A stretch of DNA of 64,000 nucleotides, taken from NCBI RefSeq assembly GCF_009741375.1, contig NZ_WOWP01000011.1:186001-250000 (forward strand), given 5' to 3'. The stretch is from Flavobacterium rakeshii. GTDB lineage: Bacteria > Bacteroidota > Bacteroidia > Flavobacteriales > Flavobacteriaceae. Below, one piece after another: positions 39,862 to 48,250 of the stretch. Under the pieces are notes generated by a model. The model was not told where the DNA came from. It searched no databases and was given only the letters and a program-made list of their open reading frames with translations. How positions within the stretch are numbered: the first letter of the stretch is position 1; every line of letters starts with the position of its first letter. The translations under genes were made by a program, and so were the position numbers.

Positions 39862-40538
39862 TTAGAGCCATTGCTATAGACGACGAACCACTCGCATTAC
39901 AGGTAACTTCACATTTTTGCTCGCAGGCAGAAGGTGTTGATTTAGTAAAGACTTTTACCAAAACATCTGATGCGGCTGCCTACCTCAAAAAGCACCCCGT
40001 AGACCTATTGTTCCTGGACATACAAATGCCCGGAAAAAACGGACTGGAATTTTACCGAAGTATTGGCACTGAACTACCTGTTATTTTTACCACCGCCTAT
40101 AGCCAGTATGCCGTAGAAGGGTTTAATGTAAATGCGATAGATTATTTACTGAAACCTTTCTCGTTAGAGCGTTTCCTGCAGGCGCTTGACAAGGCCAAAA
40201 AACAGTTACAGCAAAATACTACAGAGCATCCGCACCTGGTTATAAGAGCCAATTATAAACTACAGCGTGTAGACTTTGATAACATTATGCTTATTGAAGG
40301 GCTGGACGATTATATTAAAATACACTTACAGGACAAAACCAGCCTGGTAACCCGAATGCCTATGAAGAGCATTGCCGAAAAACTCCCTTCGTCTGACTTT
40401 ATAAGAGTGCATCGTTCTTATATTGTTCCGGTAAAAAAGGTAATGAGTATATATAACAACACCATCAAAATGGATGATTTTGTAATCCCTATCGGGAACA
40501 CCTACCGTAAGGAAGTAAGTAAACATTTCAGTTTATAA
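39858..40538 (+). CDS. LytTR-family response regulator
   Basis: 226 residues. Receiver domain (1-120) with acidic pocket AIDDEPL, phosphoacceptor Asp in LLFLDIQMPGKNG (about 55), Thr/Ser in FTTAYSQYA and Lys in LLKPFSLERF. LytTR DNA-binding domain about 128-226 (ANYKLQRVDFDNIMLIEGLD, FIRVHRSYIVPVKKV). Forms an operon with the upstream kinase (ATGA overlap). Target genes are unknown. Confidence 0.93.
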   Translation: MIRAIAIDDEPLALQVTSHFCSQAEGVDLVKTFTKTSDAAAYLKKHPVDLLFLDIQMPGKNGLEFYRSIGTELPVIFTTAYSQYAVEGFNVNAIDYLLKPFSLERFLQALDKAKKQLQQNTTEHPHLVIRANYKLQRVDFDNIMLIEGLDDYIKIHLQDKTSLVTRMPMKSIAEKLPSSDFIRVHRSYIVPVKKVMSIYNNTIKMDDFVIPIGNTYRKEVSKHFSL

Positions 40539-40541
40539 AAT

Positions 40542-40574
40542 AAAAAAAGCGCTCCGGATTGGAACGCTTTTTTT
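40542..40574. terminator. Bidirectional terminator
   Basis: AAAAAAAGCG and CGCTTTTTTT arms with an imperfect CTCC/GGAA inner part, between the convergent LytTR gene and ferredoxin gene. Confidence 0.8.
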
Positions 40575-40577
40575 ATT

Positions 40578-40907
40578 TTATGATTCGGGAGCGAGCTCAA
40601 TTTCAAGCCCCTCTAAATCTTCTGTAACGGGTATCTGGCAACCCAGCCTACTGTTTGGCTTTACGTAAAATGCTTCAGCCAGCATGGCATCCTCATCAGG
40701 CCCCATTTCTGGCAATTCCACATCGTTAAGCACATAACACTGGCAGGAAGCACACATCGCCATACCCCCACATACCCCAATGGTACCTTCGGGAGCAAGC
40801 TCGTAAGCCCTAACCACTTCCATTATATTCATCGACATATCAGTAGGCGCCTGCACTTCGTGCATAACACCATCTCTGTCTGTTATTTTTATGGTAACAT
40901 CTGCCAT
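40578..40907 (-). CDS. 2Fe-2S ferredoxin (adrenodoxin-type)
   Basis: 109 residues. Cluster Cys in GVCGGMAMCASCQC (C-x5-C-x2-C, about 43-52) and a distant fourth Cys in LGCQIPV (about 90), the adrenodoxin/ISC ferredoxin pattern. The acidic segment LPEMGPDEDAML matches the partner-binding region. It lies one base after the ferredoxin reductase gene, so the two form an electron-transfer pair. Confidence 0.92.
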   Translation of the reverse strand: MADVTIKITDRDGVMHEVQAPTDMSMNIMEVVRAYELAPEGTIGVCGGMAMCASCQCYVLNDVELPEMGPDEDAMLAEAFYVKPNSRLGCQIPVTEDLEGLEIELAPES

Positions 40908-40908
40908 A

Positions 40909-41976
40909 CTATTCTATTGCTTTTACAACCTGCTTTTCAGCTTCTTTACGGGTTCCGTCAAAACCGTCAACACCGCTTACCGTTGTATATTTAAGAACAA
41001 ATTTTTTGCCCGGGTTAAGTTTGTTGTACACACTTTGACACATAAGGGTAGCTTCGTGGAAACCACAAAGAATAAGCTTTAACTTACCGGGATAGGTATT
41101 AATATCACCTATGGCATAAATACCCTCTATGTTGGTTTGATAATCCAGTGCATTATTAACCTTAATGGCATTTTTCTCAATTTCAAGACCCCAGTTGGCA
41201 ATAGCTCCCAGTTTTGGAGAAAGTCCGAAAAGCGGAATAAAGTAATCGGTTTTAATAGTCCTGTGTCCGCCATCGTGGTCAATATCCAGTTCTTCAACGT
41301 GCTCTGCACCTCTAATACCGGTTACCTCTGCCGGAGTAATCAGGTTAATTTTGCCCTGTTTCTTTAATTCCTGTACTTTCTCTACAGAGTCTAAAGCTCC
41401 TCTAAACTCGTTTCTCCTGTGTACCAGTGTAACCTCTTTTGCTACATCAGAAAGGAAAATACTCCAGTCCAGCGCAGAGTCACCACCACCGGCAATAACA
41501 ATACGTTTATCACGGAAAAGCTCAGGATCTTTTACAAAATACTCTACCCCTTTATCCTCATAGAATTCCAAATCTTCGATTATAGGTTTTCTGGGTTCAA
41601 AGCTACCTAAACCACCGGCAATAGCAACTGCCTTAGCATGGTGTTTTGTCCCTTTGTTTGTGGTTACAATAAAGGTACCGTCTTCCTGCTTTTCTATGGT
41701 TTCGGCTTTTTCGTTAAGGGTAAAGCCCGGCTGGAACTGCTTAATTTGTTCCATCAGGTTAGTTACAAGGTCTCCCGCTAAAACAGACGGGAATCCCGGA
41801 ATATCAAAAATTGGTTTTTTCGGATACAGTTCGGCCAGCTGCCCGCCCGGTTGCGGAAGCGCATCTATAATGTGGCATTTCAGCTTAAGCAGTCCTGCTT
41901 CAAATACGGCAAAAAGCCCGGTTGGTCCCGCGCCTATTATTAATATATCGGTACTAATCATTTTCTTACTTGGCAT
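40909..41976 (-). CDS. Ferredoxin--NADP reductase, thioredoxin-reductase-like type
   Basis: 355 residues. FAD site IIGAGPTGLFAVFEAG and NAD(P)H site VIAGGGDSALDWSIFL with HRRNEFRG for NADPH; C-terminal YAIGDINTYPGKLKLI closes the FAD site. The CxxC of thioredoxin reductases is absent, consistent with ferredoxin-NADP reductase type 2. ATG at 41976 (MPSKKMIS) is used here; a second in-frame ATG at 41961 is also possible. It directly precedes the ferredoxin gene. A long inverted repeat lies just upstream. Confidence 0.9.
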   Translation of the reverse strand: MPSKKMISTDILIIGAGPTGLFAVFEAGLLKLKCHIIDALPQPGGQLAELYPKKPIFDIPGFPSVLAGDLVTNLMEQIKQFQPGFTLNEKAETIEKQEDGTFIVTTNKGTKHHAKAVAIAGGLGSFEPRKPIIEDLEFYEDKGVEYFVKDPELFRDKRIVIAGGGDSALDWSIFLSDVAKEVTLVHRRNEFRGALDSVEKVQELKKQGKINLITPAEVTGIRGAEHVEELDIDHDGGHRTIKTDYFIPLFGLSPKLGAIANWGLEIEKNAIKVNNALDYQTNIEGIYAIGDINTYPGKLKLILCGFHEATLMCQSVYNKLNPGKKFVLKYTTVSGVDGFDGTRKEAEKQVVKAIE

Positions 41977-41979
41977 AAT

Positions 41980-42016
41980 AAAACAGTTTTAAAGCAAAAT
42001 TCTTTAAAACTGTTTT
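41980..42016. repeat. Perfect 15-bp inverted repeat before the reductase gene
   Basis: AAAACAGTTTTAAAG (41980-41994) and CTTTAAAACTGTTTT (42002-42016) with a 7-base loop. On the minus strand it begins after nifU-like and ends 3 bp before the reductase ATG at 41976. It could be a terminator between the genes or a translational control hairpin. Confidence 0.7.
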
Positions 42017-42058
42017 TCCTTTTTATGATAATTATCAGCCTTCAGGCCATAATTAACA

Positions 42059-42298
42059 CTATGCAATATTTACTACAGTTTCTATTTGCGGAGCATACTT
42101 TTTAATAGTAGTTTCCACTCCGGCTTTTAATGTCATCTGGTTAACGCTGCATCCTACACACGCGCCTTCAAGTCTAACTTTTACATGCTTATCATCTTCA
42201 ATTTCGATAAGGCTTATGTTACCTCCGTCAGACTCTAGGAACGGGCGGATCTCATCCAGCGCCTTTTCCACATTAAATTTAATTTCTTCTGTTGTCAT
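42059..42298 (-). CDS. NifU-like C-terminal domain Fe-S scaffold protein
   Basis: 79 residues, a single Nfu-type domain. Cys pair in GACVGCSVNQMTLK (CVGC, about 47-50), preceded by RPFLESDGGNISLIEIED. Such proteins hold and pass on 4Fe-4S clusters. It lies 3 bp after mrp on the same strand, forming an Fe-S delivery pair, with ferredoxin and its reductase downstream. Confidence 0.93.
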   Translation of the reverse strand: MTTEEIKFNVEKALDEIRPFLESDGGNISLIEIEDDKHVKVRLEGACVGCSVNQMTLKAGVETTIKKYAPQIETVVNIA

Positions 42299-42301
42299 GG
42301 G

Positions 42302-43432
42302 TTATTTCTTTTTAACTGCTGAACAGCCAGCCATGGTAGTTATTTTAATTGCCTCTGTAGGCGGAAGGTTGTCATTTCTGTTTACGGTTTCCTGTACTAC
42401 AGATCGTGCCAGCTCTTCAAACGAAGCCTCTAGTGGTGTTGCCGTTTGCAGGGCAGCAGGACGACCGTAATCTCCGGCCTCACGTATACTCTGTACAATT
42501 GGCACCTCTCCAAGGAAAGGAACATCTAAATCTTCTGCTAAGTTTTTAGCACCTTCTTTACCGAAGATGTAGTATTTGTTATCAGGAAGTTCATCCGGAG
42601 TAAAGTAAGCCATATTCTCTATAATACCCAGTACAGGTACATTGATACTTTCCTGCTGGAACATTGCCACACCTTTTTTGGCATCGGCAAGGGCAACAGC
42701 CTGTGGTGTACTAACCACAACCGCACCTGTTAAAGGAAGTGACTGCATTATAGACAGGTGAATATCTCCTGTTCCCGGAGGAAGGTCGATAAGCATAAAA
42801 TCAAGGTCACCCCAATCGGCATCAAAAAGCATTTGGTTAAGTGCTTTTGAAGCCATAGGACCTCTCCATATAATAGCCTGCTCAGGCGTTGTGAAAAAGC
42901 CTATAGAAAGTAGTTCCACGCCGTAGCTTTGTATTGGTTTCATTTTAGATTTGCCGTCAACCTCTACCGAGATTGGTTTTTCCCTTTCTACGTCAAACAT
43001 AATTGGCATAGACGGACCGTAAATATCGGCATCAAGAACACCAACCTTAAAACCCATTTTAGCAAGGGTAACAGCTAAGTTTGCTGTAATAGTAGATTTA
43101 CCTACACCACCTTTACCCGAAGATACCGCAATAATATTACTGATACCCGGTATACCTTTACCTTTAATTTCAGGTTTTTCGGGCGCTTCCACCTTTACGT
43201 TCACCTTAACCTTAGCATCGGCATTTACTTTTTCCTGTATGGTTTTTATAATATCGGCTTCGGCACGTTTTCTAATATGCATTGCCGGATTAGCAAGTAC
43301 AAGTTCTACAACAGCCTCATCACCAAAAGTAAGTACATTTCTCACTGCACCGCTCTCTACCATATTTTGCCCTTCTCCGGCTATGGTTATGGTTTCAAGA
43401 GCTTTTAATATCTCTTTTCTATCTAGTTTCAT
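42302..43432 (-). CDS. mrp: Mrp/NBP35-family Fe-S carrier ATPase
   Basis: 376 residues from ATG at 43432. The frame is open to 43510, but the -7 element at 43484 lies inside that extension, so the inner start is preferred. N-terminal MIP18/DUF59 domain (about 1-80), then the deviant Walker A GKGGVGKSTITANLAV (about 107-115) and Walker B region DFMLIDLPPGTGD. The family's CxxC is not obvious here. ATP-dependent Fe-S cluster carrier. Operon: mrp, nifU-like. Confidence 0.92.
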   Translation of the reverse strand: MKLDRKEILKALETITIAGEGQNMVESGAVRNVLTFGDEAVVELVLANPAMHIRKRAEADIIKTIQEKVNADAKVKVNVKVEAPEKPEIKGKGIPGISNIIAVSSGKGGVGKSTITANLAVTLAKMGFKVGVLDADIYGPSMPIMFDVEREKPISVEVDGKSKMKPIQSYGVELLSIGFFTTPEQAIIWRGPMASKALNQMLFDADWGDLDFMLIDLPPGTGDIHLSIMQSLPLTGAVVVSTPQAVALADAKKGVAMFQQESINVPVLGIIENMAYFTPDELPDNKYYIFGKEGAKNLAEDLDVPFLGEVPIVQSIREAGDYGRPAALQTATPLEASFEELARSVVQETVNRNDNLPPTEAIKITTMAGCSAVKKK

Positions 43433-43483
43433 AATATTTATACCTTTCTGTTTCAGCCTCTTATTAAGACTGATTTCAAATTG

Positions 43484-43491
43484 CAAAGATA
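43484..43491 (-). promoter_or_regulatory. -7 promoter element of mrp
   Basis: Minus-strand TATCTTTG (exact TAnnTTTG), 51 bp before the ATG at 43432; it decides the start chosen for mrp. Confidence 0.6.
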
Positions 43492-43546
43492 GTATGAAAA
43501 CTTTATACAATAAAGTTTTAAAGCAGTAAAAGCGTAATTATGAGAG

Positions 43547-43888
43547 TTAAAAATCTAATTCGGTTGAAGGATCCCAAAAATGCGCATCGAAATGAACCAC
43601 TTTATTGTCATCTATTTCGACACCTTCACTTTCCAGTAGTTGCTGCATAAGGTTACTCCCCGGGAAATGATGTTTACCCGATAGTAGCCCCTGCCTGTTA
43701 ACCACCCTGTGTGCCGGAACATCGTCCCTGCCATGACAGGCATTCATAGCCCAGCCCACCATTCTTGCCGAACGTGCCGCACCAAGATATTTTGCTATAG
43801 CTCCATATGATGTTACCCTTCCGTTTGGGATTAGACGGGCAACATCATACACCCTTTCAAAAAAATTATCATTTTTGTTTTCGGGCAT
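43547..43888 (-). CDS. Alkyltransferase-like (ATL) DNA-binding protein
   Basis: 113 residues. O6-alkylguanine-DNA alkyltransferase fold: DVARLIPNGRVTSYGAIAKY, HTH with arginine-finger region ARSARMVGWAMNACHGRDD, and the active-site motif PAHRVVN, where the reactive Cys of MGMT is replaced by Ala. Proteins of this type (ATL) bind alkylated guanine without repairing it and flag it for nucleotide excision repair. It lies 2 bp before the LysE gene in translation order (stop of LysE at 43891). Confidence 0.9.
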   Translation of the reverse strand: MPENKNDNFFERVYDVARLIPNGRVTSYGAIAKYLGAARSARMVGWAMNACHGRDDVPAHRVVNRQGLLSGKHHFPGSNLMQQLLESEGVEIDDNKVVHFDAHFWDPSTELDF

Positions 43889-43890
43889 GG

Positions 43891-44529
43891 CTACATATTT
43901 CTAAGTAGTTTGATTAAAGTAATTACAGATACGATTCCGGTTACACCACCAATAAAGTAGTTGACGTTTTTCATAAAAAAGCCCGACCTGTTTTCCAGCT
44001 TTTTAAAGAAAACAATATATAGGTAAAACACCCCGAAAGTACTACTCACAGCCCCCATTACAAACAGGAATACAAACAGGTTATCAAAAGAGAAATACTT
44101 ATAAGCCGAGAGTGTTACACTCATTACCACATAATATGGAATTGGAAAAAAGTTAAGTACCGAAAGCAGTACACCCAAAAAGAAACAACTGGTACGCGAC
44201 CTTAGTTTCACCGGTTCGTCTTCATCTTCATTTTGCTGTGGCTTTTTTGCAATAAATATAAAATAGACGGTAAGCAGTACAAATATACCAAGCCCCACCT
44301 CTTCCAAAAGGTTGATAATATCAGGCCTTCGGCTTATAAATTTTGCAAACGAAACAGCAATATACGACTGGATTAAAACAATAAACGTAGCGCCTGCAGC
44401 AAAAACCACAGCACACGATTTACCGTCCCTCAGGCTAATTTTGGCTGCTGTCATATTTATCAAACCCGGAAGCAAGATGCCCGGTGTTGCGACAAGTATA
44501 CCTATTAGCACAGGGAAAATTATATCCAT
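43891..44529 (-). CDS. LysE-family exporter
   Basis: 212 residues, six helices (about 5-25, 38-60, 72-92, 112-132, 145-165, 185-205). The N-terminal FPVLIGILVATPGILLPGLI and SLRDGKSCAVVFAAGATFIV fit the LysE/RhtB translocator family, though the usual PGP is PGI here. Substrate unknown, probably an amino acid or similar small molecule. It lies 2 bp after trmB and 2 bp before the ATL gene. Confidence 0.82.
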   Translation of the reverse strand: MDIIFPVLIGILVATPGILLPGLINMTAAKISLRDGKSCAVVFAAGATFIVLIQSYIAVSFAKFISRRPDIINLLEEVGLGIFVLLTVYFIFIAKKPQQNEDEDEPVKLRSRTSCFFLGVLLSVLNFFPIPYYVVMSVTLSAYKYFSFDNLFVFLFVMGAVSSTFGVFYLYIVFFKKLENRSGFFMKNVNYFIGGVTGIVSVITLIKLLRNM

Positions 44530-44531
44530 AT

Positions 44532-45206
44532 TTACTTTATTTTAAACTGAATATAAGTTATTGGTTTACCTTTTTCAAGATACTGTTGCTCGTAAAATGT
44601 TTGTATAGAGGTTACCTCTTTTGGAGCACCGTGGTTTTCATATATGTTATGGTTAGCATATATCACCTCGTGTCCTTCACCATGAAGTAGCCCCAGCGTA
44701 TAACCGTGCATAAATTCACTGTCGGTTTTAAGGTTCATTATACCATCCGGCGTAAGTATCCTTTTGTAACGTTGCAGGAATTCAGTATTGGTTAACCTGT
44801 GTTTGGTACGCTTGTATTTAATTTGCGGATCAGGGAAGGTAATCCATATTTCAGAGATTTCACCTTCGGCAAAAAATTCCTCAATAAGTTCAATTTGGGT
44901 ACGTAAAAAACCTACGTTATGTATCCCTTCATCAACAGCTGTTTTAGCTCCTCTCCAAAAACGGGCACCTTTAATATCAATACCGATAAAGTTTTTATCC
45001 TGATAATAACGGGCAAGGCCAACAGAGTATTCACCCTTACCACATCCCAGTTCTAAAACAATAGGATTATCATTTTTGAAAAACTCACTTCCCCATTTGC
45101 CTTTTAACGGAAAATTACCCGCTAAAGCCTCTTCCCTTGTTGGCTGAATTACATTGCCAAAGGTTTCGTTTTCCCTAAAACGCTTCAGTTTATTTTTACT
45201 TCCCAC
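44532..45206 (-). CDS. trmB: tRNA (guanine-N7-)-methyltransferase TrmB
   Basis: 224 residues from a GTG at 45206 (reading GSKNKLKRFRENETF), which matches how the family starts. The frame continues to 45272, but its added 22 residues look unlike the family. SAM site LELGCGKGEYSVGLARYY, IDIKGARFWRGAKTA, catalytic ITFPDPQIKYKRTKHRL and DSEFMHGYTLGL. It methylates G46 of tRNAs. First gene of the operon trmB, lysE-like, ATL. Confidence 0.92.
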   Translation of the reverse strand: MGSKNKLKRFRENETFGNVIQPTREEALAGNFPLKGKWGSEFFKNDNPIVLELGCGKGEYSVGLARYYQDKNFIGIDIKGARFWRGAKTAVDEGIHNVGFLRTQIELIEEFFAEGEISEIWITFPDPQIKYKRTKHRLTNTEFLQRYKRILTPDGIMNLKTDSEFMHGYTLGLLHGEGHEVIYANHNIYENHGAPKEVTSIQTFYEQQYLEKGKPITYIQFKIK

Positions 45207-45302
45207 AATTAAATTTAAAATTTTGGTAAAATTAGGGAAATATACGAAACTGAGAATAGTTTTAGCTTGCACTTATTAAATAGTTATTAAAAACTTAAAG
45301 TT

Positions 45303-46364
45303 TTGCAAAACAAAAAAATACTGGTAACCCCTTTAAACTGGGGGTTAGGCCATGCCACCCGATGCATACCTGTTATTGAGGCTTTAGAATACCATGGTTT
45401 TGAACCTGTTATCGCGTCTGACGGCGTAGCCCTTGAATTACTTAAAAAAGAGTTCCCCGATAAAAAAATACTGGAACTCCCGTCATACAAAATAGAATAT
45501 GCCAAAAACGGAAGCCTGTTTAAGCTGAAAATGTTTTTCCAGATTCCTAACATGATCAAAGCGGTTAGAAATGAAAACAAAACCGTAAAAAAATGGATTA
45601 AGGAATATGGTATAAGCGGCATTATATCAGACAACCGTATGGGCGTATATTCCCGCAAGGTACCATCGGCTTTTATGACACACCAACTTAATGTACTTAC
45701 CGGCAATACTACCTGGTTTACCACACAAATACACCGCATATTCATCAATAAGCACAAACAGTGCTGGGTACCCGATGTAGCCACTTCACCTAATCTTACC
45801 GGTAAACTGGGACATCCCGAAAACTGTTCGCTTAAAGTAAAATACATAGGTCCGCTAAGCAGGCTGAATAAAAAATGTATGCCTAAAAAGCATGACCTTA
45901 TGGTTATACTTTCGGGTCCTGAACCACAACGCACCATGCTTGAGGAACGACTGAAAGAAGAACTGAAAAACTATCAGGGTGAAACACTTTTTGTGCGCGG
46001 AGTGATTGACGGAGAACAGACATCTGTTACAGAAAACAACATTACTTACTACAACTTTATGGGGCGTGAAGAGCTTGAACAGGCCTTTAACGAAAGTGAA
46101 CTTATACTATGCCGTTCGGGCTACACCACTATAATGGATTTAGCCAAGCTGGGTAAAAAAGCATTTTTTATCCCAACACCGGGACAGTATGAGCAGGAAT
46201 ACCTGGCACAAAAACTTAAAAAATCAGGACTGGTACCTTATTCCTCTCAGGATGAGTTCACCATAAAAGATTTGGAACAGGTAGAAGAGTATAAAGGATT
46301 AAAGAATATGGATACTGAGGAGGTAACCTGGAAAGACTTATTTAGTCTTTTCGAGGGTGAATGA
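45303..46364 (+). CDS. Glycosyltransferase, MurG/GT28-like
   Basis: 353 residues. Start is TTG at 45303: an in-frame stop lies 13 bp upstream and the family-like sequence NKKILVTPLNWGLGHATRCI begins immediately, so no ATG start is possible. GT-B fold: N-terminal domain with the G-L-G-H-A-T-R donor/acceptor loop, C-terminal domain with ILSGPEPQR and NESELILCRSGYTTIMDLAKL, the UDP-sugar region of MurG-like enzymes. Acceptor and sugar unknown. Its last 27 bp overlap the end of the convergent histidine kinase gene. Confidence 0.82.
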   Translation: MQNKKILVTPLNWGLGHATRCIPVIEALEYHGFEPVIASDGVALELLKKEFPDKKILELPSYKIEYAKNGSLFKLKMFFQIPNMIKAVRNENKTVKKWIKEYGISGIISDNRMGVYSRKVPSAFMTHQLNVLTGNTTWFTTQIHRIFINKHKQCWVPDVATSPNLTGKLGHPENCSLKVKYIGPLSRLNKKCMPKKHDLMVILSGPEPQRTMLEERLKEELKNYQGETLFVRGVIDGEQTSVTENNITYYNFMGREELEQAFNESELILCRSGYTTIMDLAKLGKKAFFIPTPGQYEQEYLAQKLKKSGLVPYSSQDEFTIKDLEQVEEYKGLKNMDTEEVTWKDLFSLFEGE

Positions 46365-47381
46365 AAATTCTGAACCTTCTCCGTATTTACTCTCTACATA
46401 TATTTTCTCATCATGACCTTCTATGATGTGCTTTACTATGGAAAGCCCTAACCCCGAACCTCCTTCGGTACGGGCACCACTCTTATCCACGCGGTAAAAG
46501 CGCTCAAACAGCCTGGATATATTTTTCTTTTCTATACCCTCTCCGTTATCTTTTATACGCACAATAATCTTATTGTTTACAAGATCTTCAATACTAACCT
46601 CTGTAGTACCGTTCTCCCTACCATACTTAATAGAGTTCACCACAAGGTTAGTTACCACCTGCTGAATTTTCTCCCTGTCGGCATATACCATTACCGGTTT
46701 GATATACTTCATATCAAACATTAGTATAATACCTTTTTTATCAGCTTTCATCTCCAGTAAGTCAAACACATTTTGTATTACCTCTACAATATTAAACTTG
46801 GTATAATTAAGGTTAAGATCACCCACCTCAAGCTTGGTAATCATGTCAAGATCCTGAACAATATAAATAAGTCTTTCCACACCTTTCTCGGCACGTTGCA
46901 GGTATTTTTTACGCAGGGTTTTATCGCTCATAGCACCATCAAGCAGTGTAAGCAAATATCCCTGAACGGTAAAAAGCGGTGTTTTTAGTTCGTGAGAAAC
47001 GTTACCAATAAATTCACGACGGTATTCCTCACGCACCTTTAGGGTTTCAATTTCAATTTTCTTGTCGCGTGCAAATTTTTCCACCTCACGGGTAAGGGTA
47101 GCCATATCTGTAGTGATAGGCTTATTCCTAAATGAGCTGGACTCCAAAAGGGAAACATCGTCGTATATTTTTTTTACCCTTCGGTAAATAAAACGCTCTG
47201 CCCTGTATTGCAGTACAAAAAATGAAAAAGTAAAAAGTGCCGTAGTGAAGACCGAAATAAACTCCCAGCTTATTTCGGTATAATAAAATTTCATTCCTGC
47301 CAGTATAGCAGCAGAGAATAAAGATATGTATAATGCTGACTTAACAGCAAACTTGTATGTTTTCTTAAAATTTATAGCCAC
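46338..47381 (-). CDS. PhoR-type sensor histidine kinase
   Basis: 347 residues. Two N-terminal helices (about 14-30 and 35-57) with almost no periplasmic loop, HisKA domain with phosphoacceptor His in FIGNVSHELKTPLFTVQGYL (about 125), HATPase with NLVVNSIKYG, IKDNGEG and GGSGLGLSIVKHI. The start is GTG at 47381 and shares its G with the TAG stop of the response regulator. No PAS or large sensor domain, as in PhoR-type kinases that respond via partner proteins. Confidence 0.92.
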   Translation of the reverse strand: MAINFKKTYKFAVKSALYISLFSAAILAGMKFYYTEISWEFISVFTTALFTFSFFVLQYRAERFIYRRVKKIYDDVSLLESSSFRNKPITTDMATLTREVEKFARDKKIEIETLKVREEYRREFIGNVSHELKTPLFTVQGYLLTLLDGAMSDKTLRKKYLQRAEKGVERLIYIVQDLDMITKLEVGDLNLNYTKFNIVEVIQNVFDLLEMKADKKGIILMFDMKYIKPVMVYADREKIQQVVTNLVVNSIKYGRENGTTEVSIEDLVNNKIIVRIKDNGEGIEKKNISRLFERFYRVDKSGARTEGGSGLGLSIVKHIIEGHDEKIYVESKYGEGSEFSFTLEKTK

Positions 47382-48067
47382 TAAATCTCCAGCTTATAGC
47401 CTACTCCTTTGATTGTTTTAAATAGTTCGTCACCTATTTTTTCACGCAGCTTTCTAATGTGAACATCAATAGTTCTACCTCCTACCACTACTTCGTTACC
47501 CCATACTTTATCAAGAATTTCTTCTCTCTTAAATACTTTACCCGGTTTTGAAGCTAACAGATAGAAAAGTTCAAACTCTTTTCTTGGAAGCACAATCTCT
47601 TCAGAGTCTTCCATGATGATTTTATACTCTTCGCGGTTAATTTCAATATTACCCACTTTAAGCACATCACCTTTGCTTTCGTCTTCCTTAAGTCTTCTTA
47701 GTAAAGCTTTCACTTTGCTAACAAGTAATTTCGGTTTAATAGGTTTTGCAATATAGTCATCCGCTCCGGCATCAAATCCGGCCACCTGCGAATAATCTTC
47801 ACTCCTTGCAGTAAGGAATGTAATAATCACATTGTTAAGTTCAGGCACTTTTCTAATGGTCTCAACAGCTTCCATACCATCCATTTCAGGCATCATTACA
47901 TCCATAATAATAAGGTGCGGAAGTTCTTTTTTCGCTTTAACTATGGCATCCTTACCATTGTTTGCAGTGATGATCTGGTAACCTTCCTGAGACAGGTTGT
48001 AGCCCACAATTTCCAGTATATCCTGCTCATCGTCAACCAATAAGATCTTAATGTCTTTTTTCTTCAT
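47381..48067 (-). CDS. PhoB-type (OmpR family) response regulator
   Basis: 228 residues. Receiver domain (about 5-122) with VDDEQD, phosphoacceptor Asp in LIIMDVMMPEMDG (about 55), Thr in TFLTARSEDY and Lys in AKPIKPK. Winged helix about 135-225 (EEIVLPRKEFELFYLLASKP, VVGGRTIDVHIRKLREKIG). Operon with the kinase (1-bp overlap). It is divergent from a TonB receptor gene; the gap holds direct repeats suited to this regulator family. Confidence 0.94.
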   Translation of the reverse strand: MKKKDIKILLVDDEQDILEIVGYNLSQEGYQIITANNGKDAIVKAKKELPHLIIMDVMMPEMDGMEAVETIRKVPELNNVIITFLTARSEDYSQVAGFDAGADDYIAKPIKPKLLVSKVKALLRRLKEDESKGDVLKVGNIEINREEYKIIMEDSEEIVLPRKEFELFYLLASKPGKVFKREEILDKVWGNEVVVGGRTIDVHIRKLREKIGDELFKTIKGVGYKLEI

Positions 48068-48130
48068 AACGGTGTTACATATTATGTTTTGCGGCTGTAA
48101 AGGTAAAGATAATACAAAATGAACAAAGAG

Positions 48131-48200
48131 GTTAACAATTATTTAATCTGTTAACAATTTAATAATAAAACGTAAATCCAAACGTAACGTTTTTGTAACA
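48131..48200. promoter_or_regulatory. Direct-repeat array between regulator and TonB receptor
   Basis: GTTAACAATT occurs at 48131-48140 and 48150-48159. Further on, GTAAA at 48172, GTAAC at 48184 and GTAAC at 48195 follow with 12- and 11-bp steps. AAACGTAACGTTT (48180-48192) is also palindromic. OmpR/PhoB regulators bind tandem repeats of about 11 bp, so this is a plausible target of the adjacent regulator. Confidence 0.5.
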
Positions 48201-48250
48201 ATAGGTTCGGACACCTGAAGTTTCTTTGCAGCGAAATTAAACGACACGAA

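Noticed and set aside
40891..41992. Several plus-strand open frames over the ferredoxin reductase gene.
   Set aside because: They are antisense shadows of a clearly recognisable FAD enzyme.
43433..43510. N-terminal extension of Mrp.
   Set aside because: Contains the likely -7 promoter element at 43484-43491, so it is probably not transcribed from the start.
45287..45937. 216-codon open frame on the minus strand.
   Set aside because: Lies opposite a well-supported glycosyltransferase gene and shows no family features.
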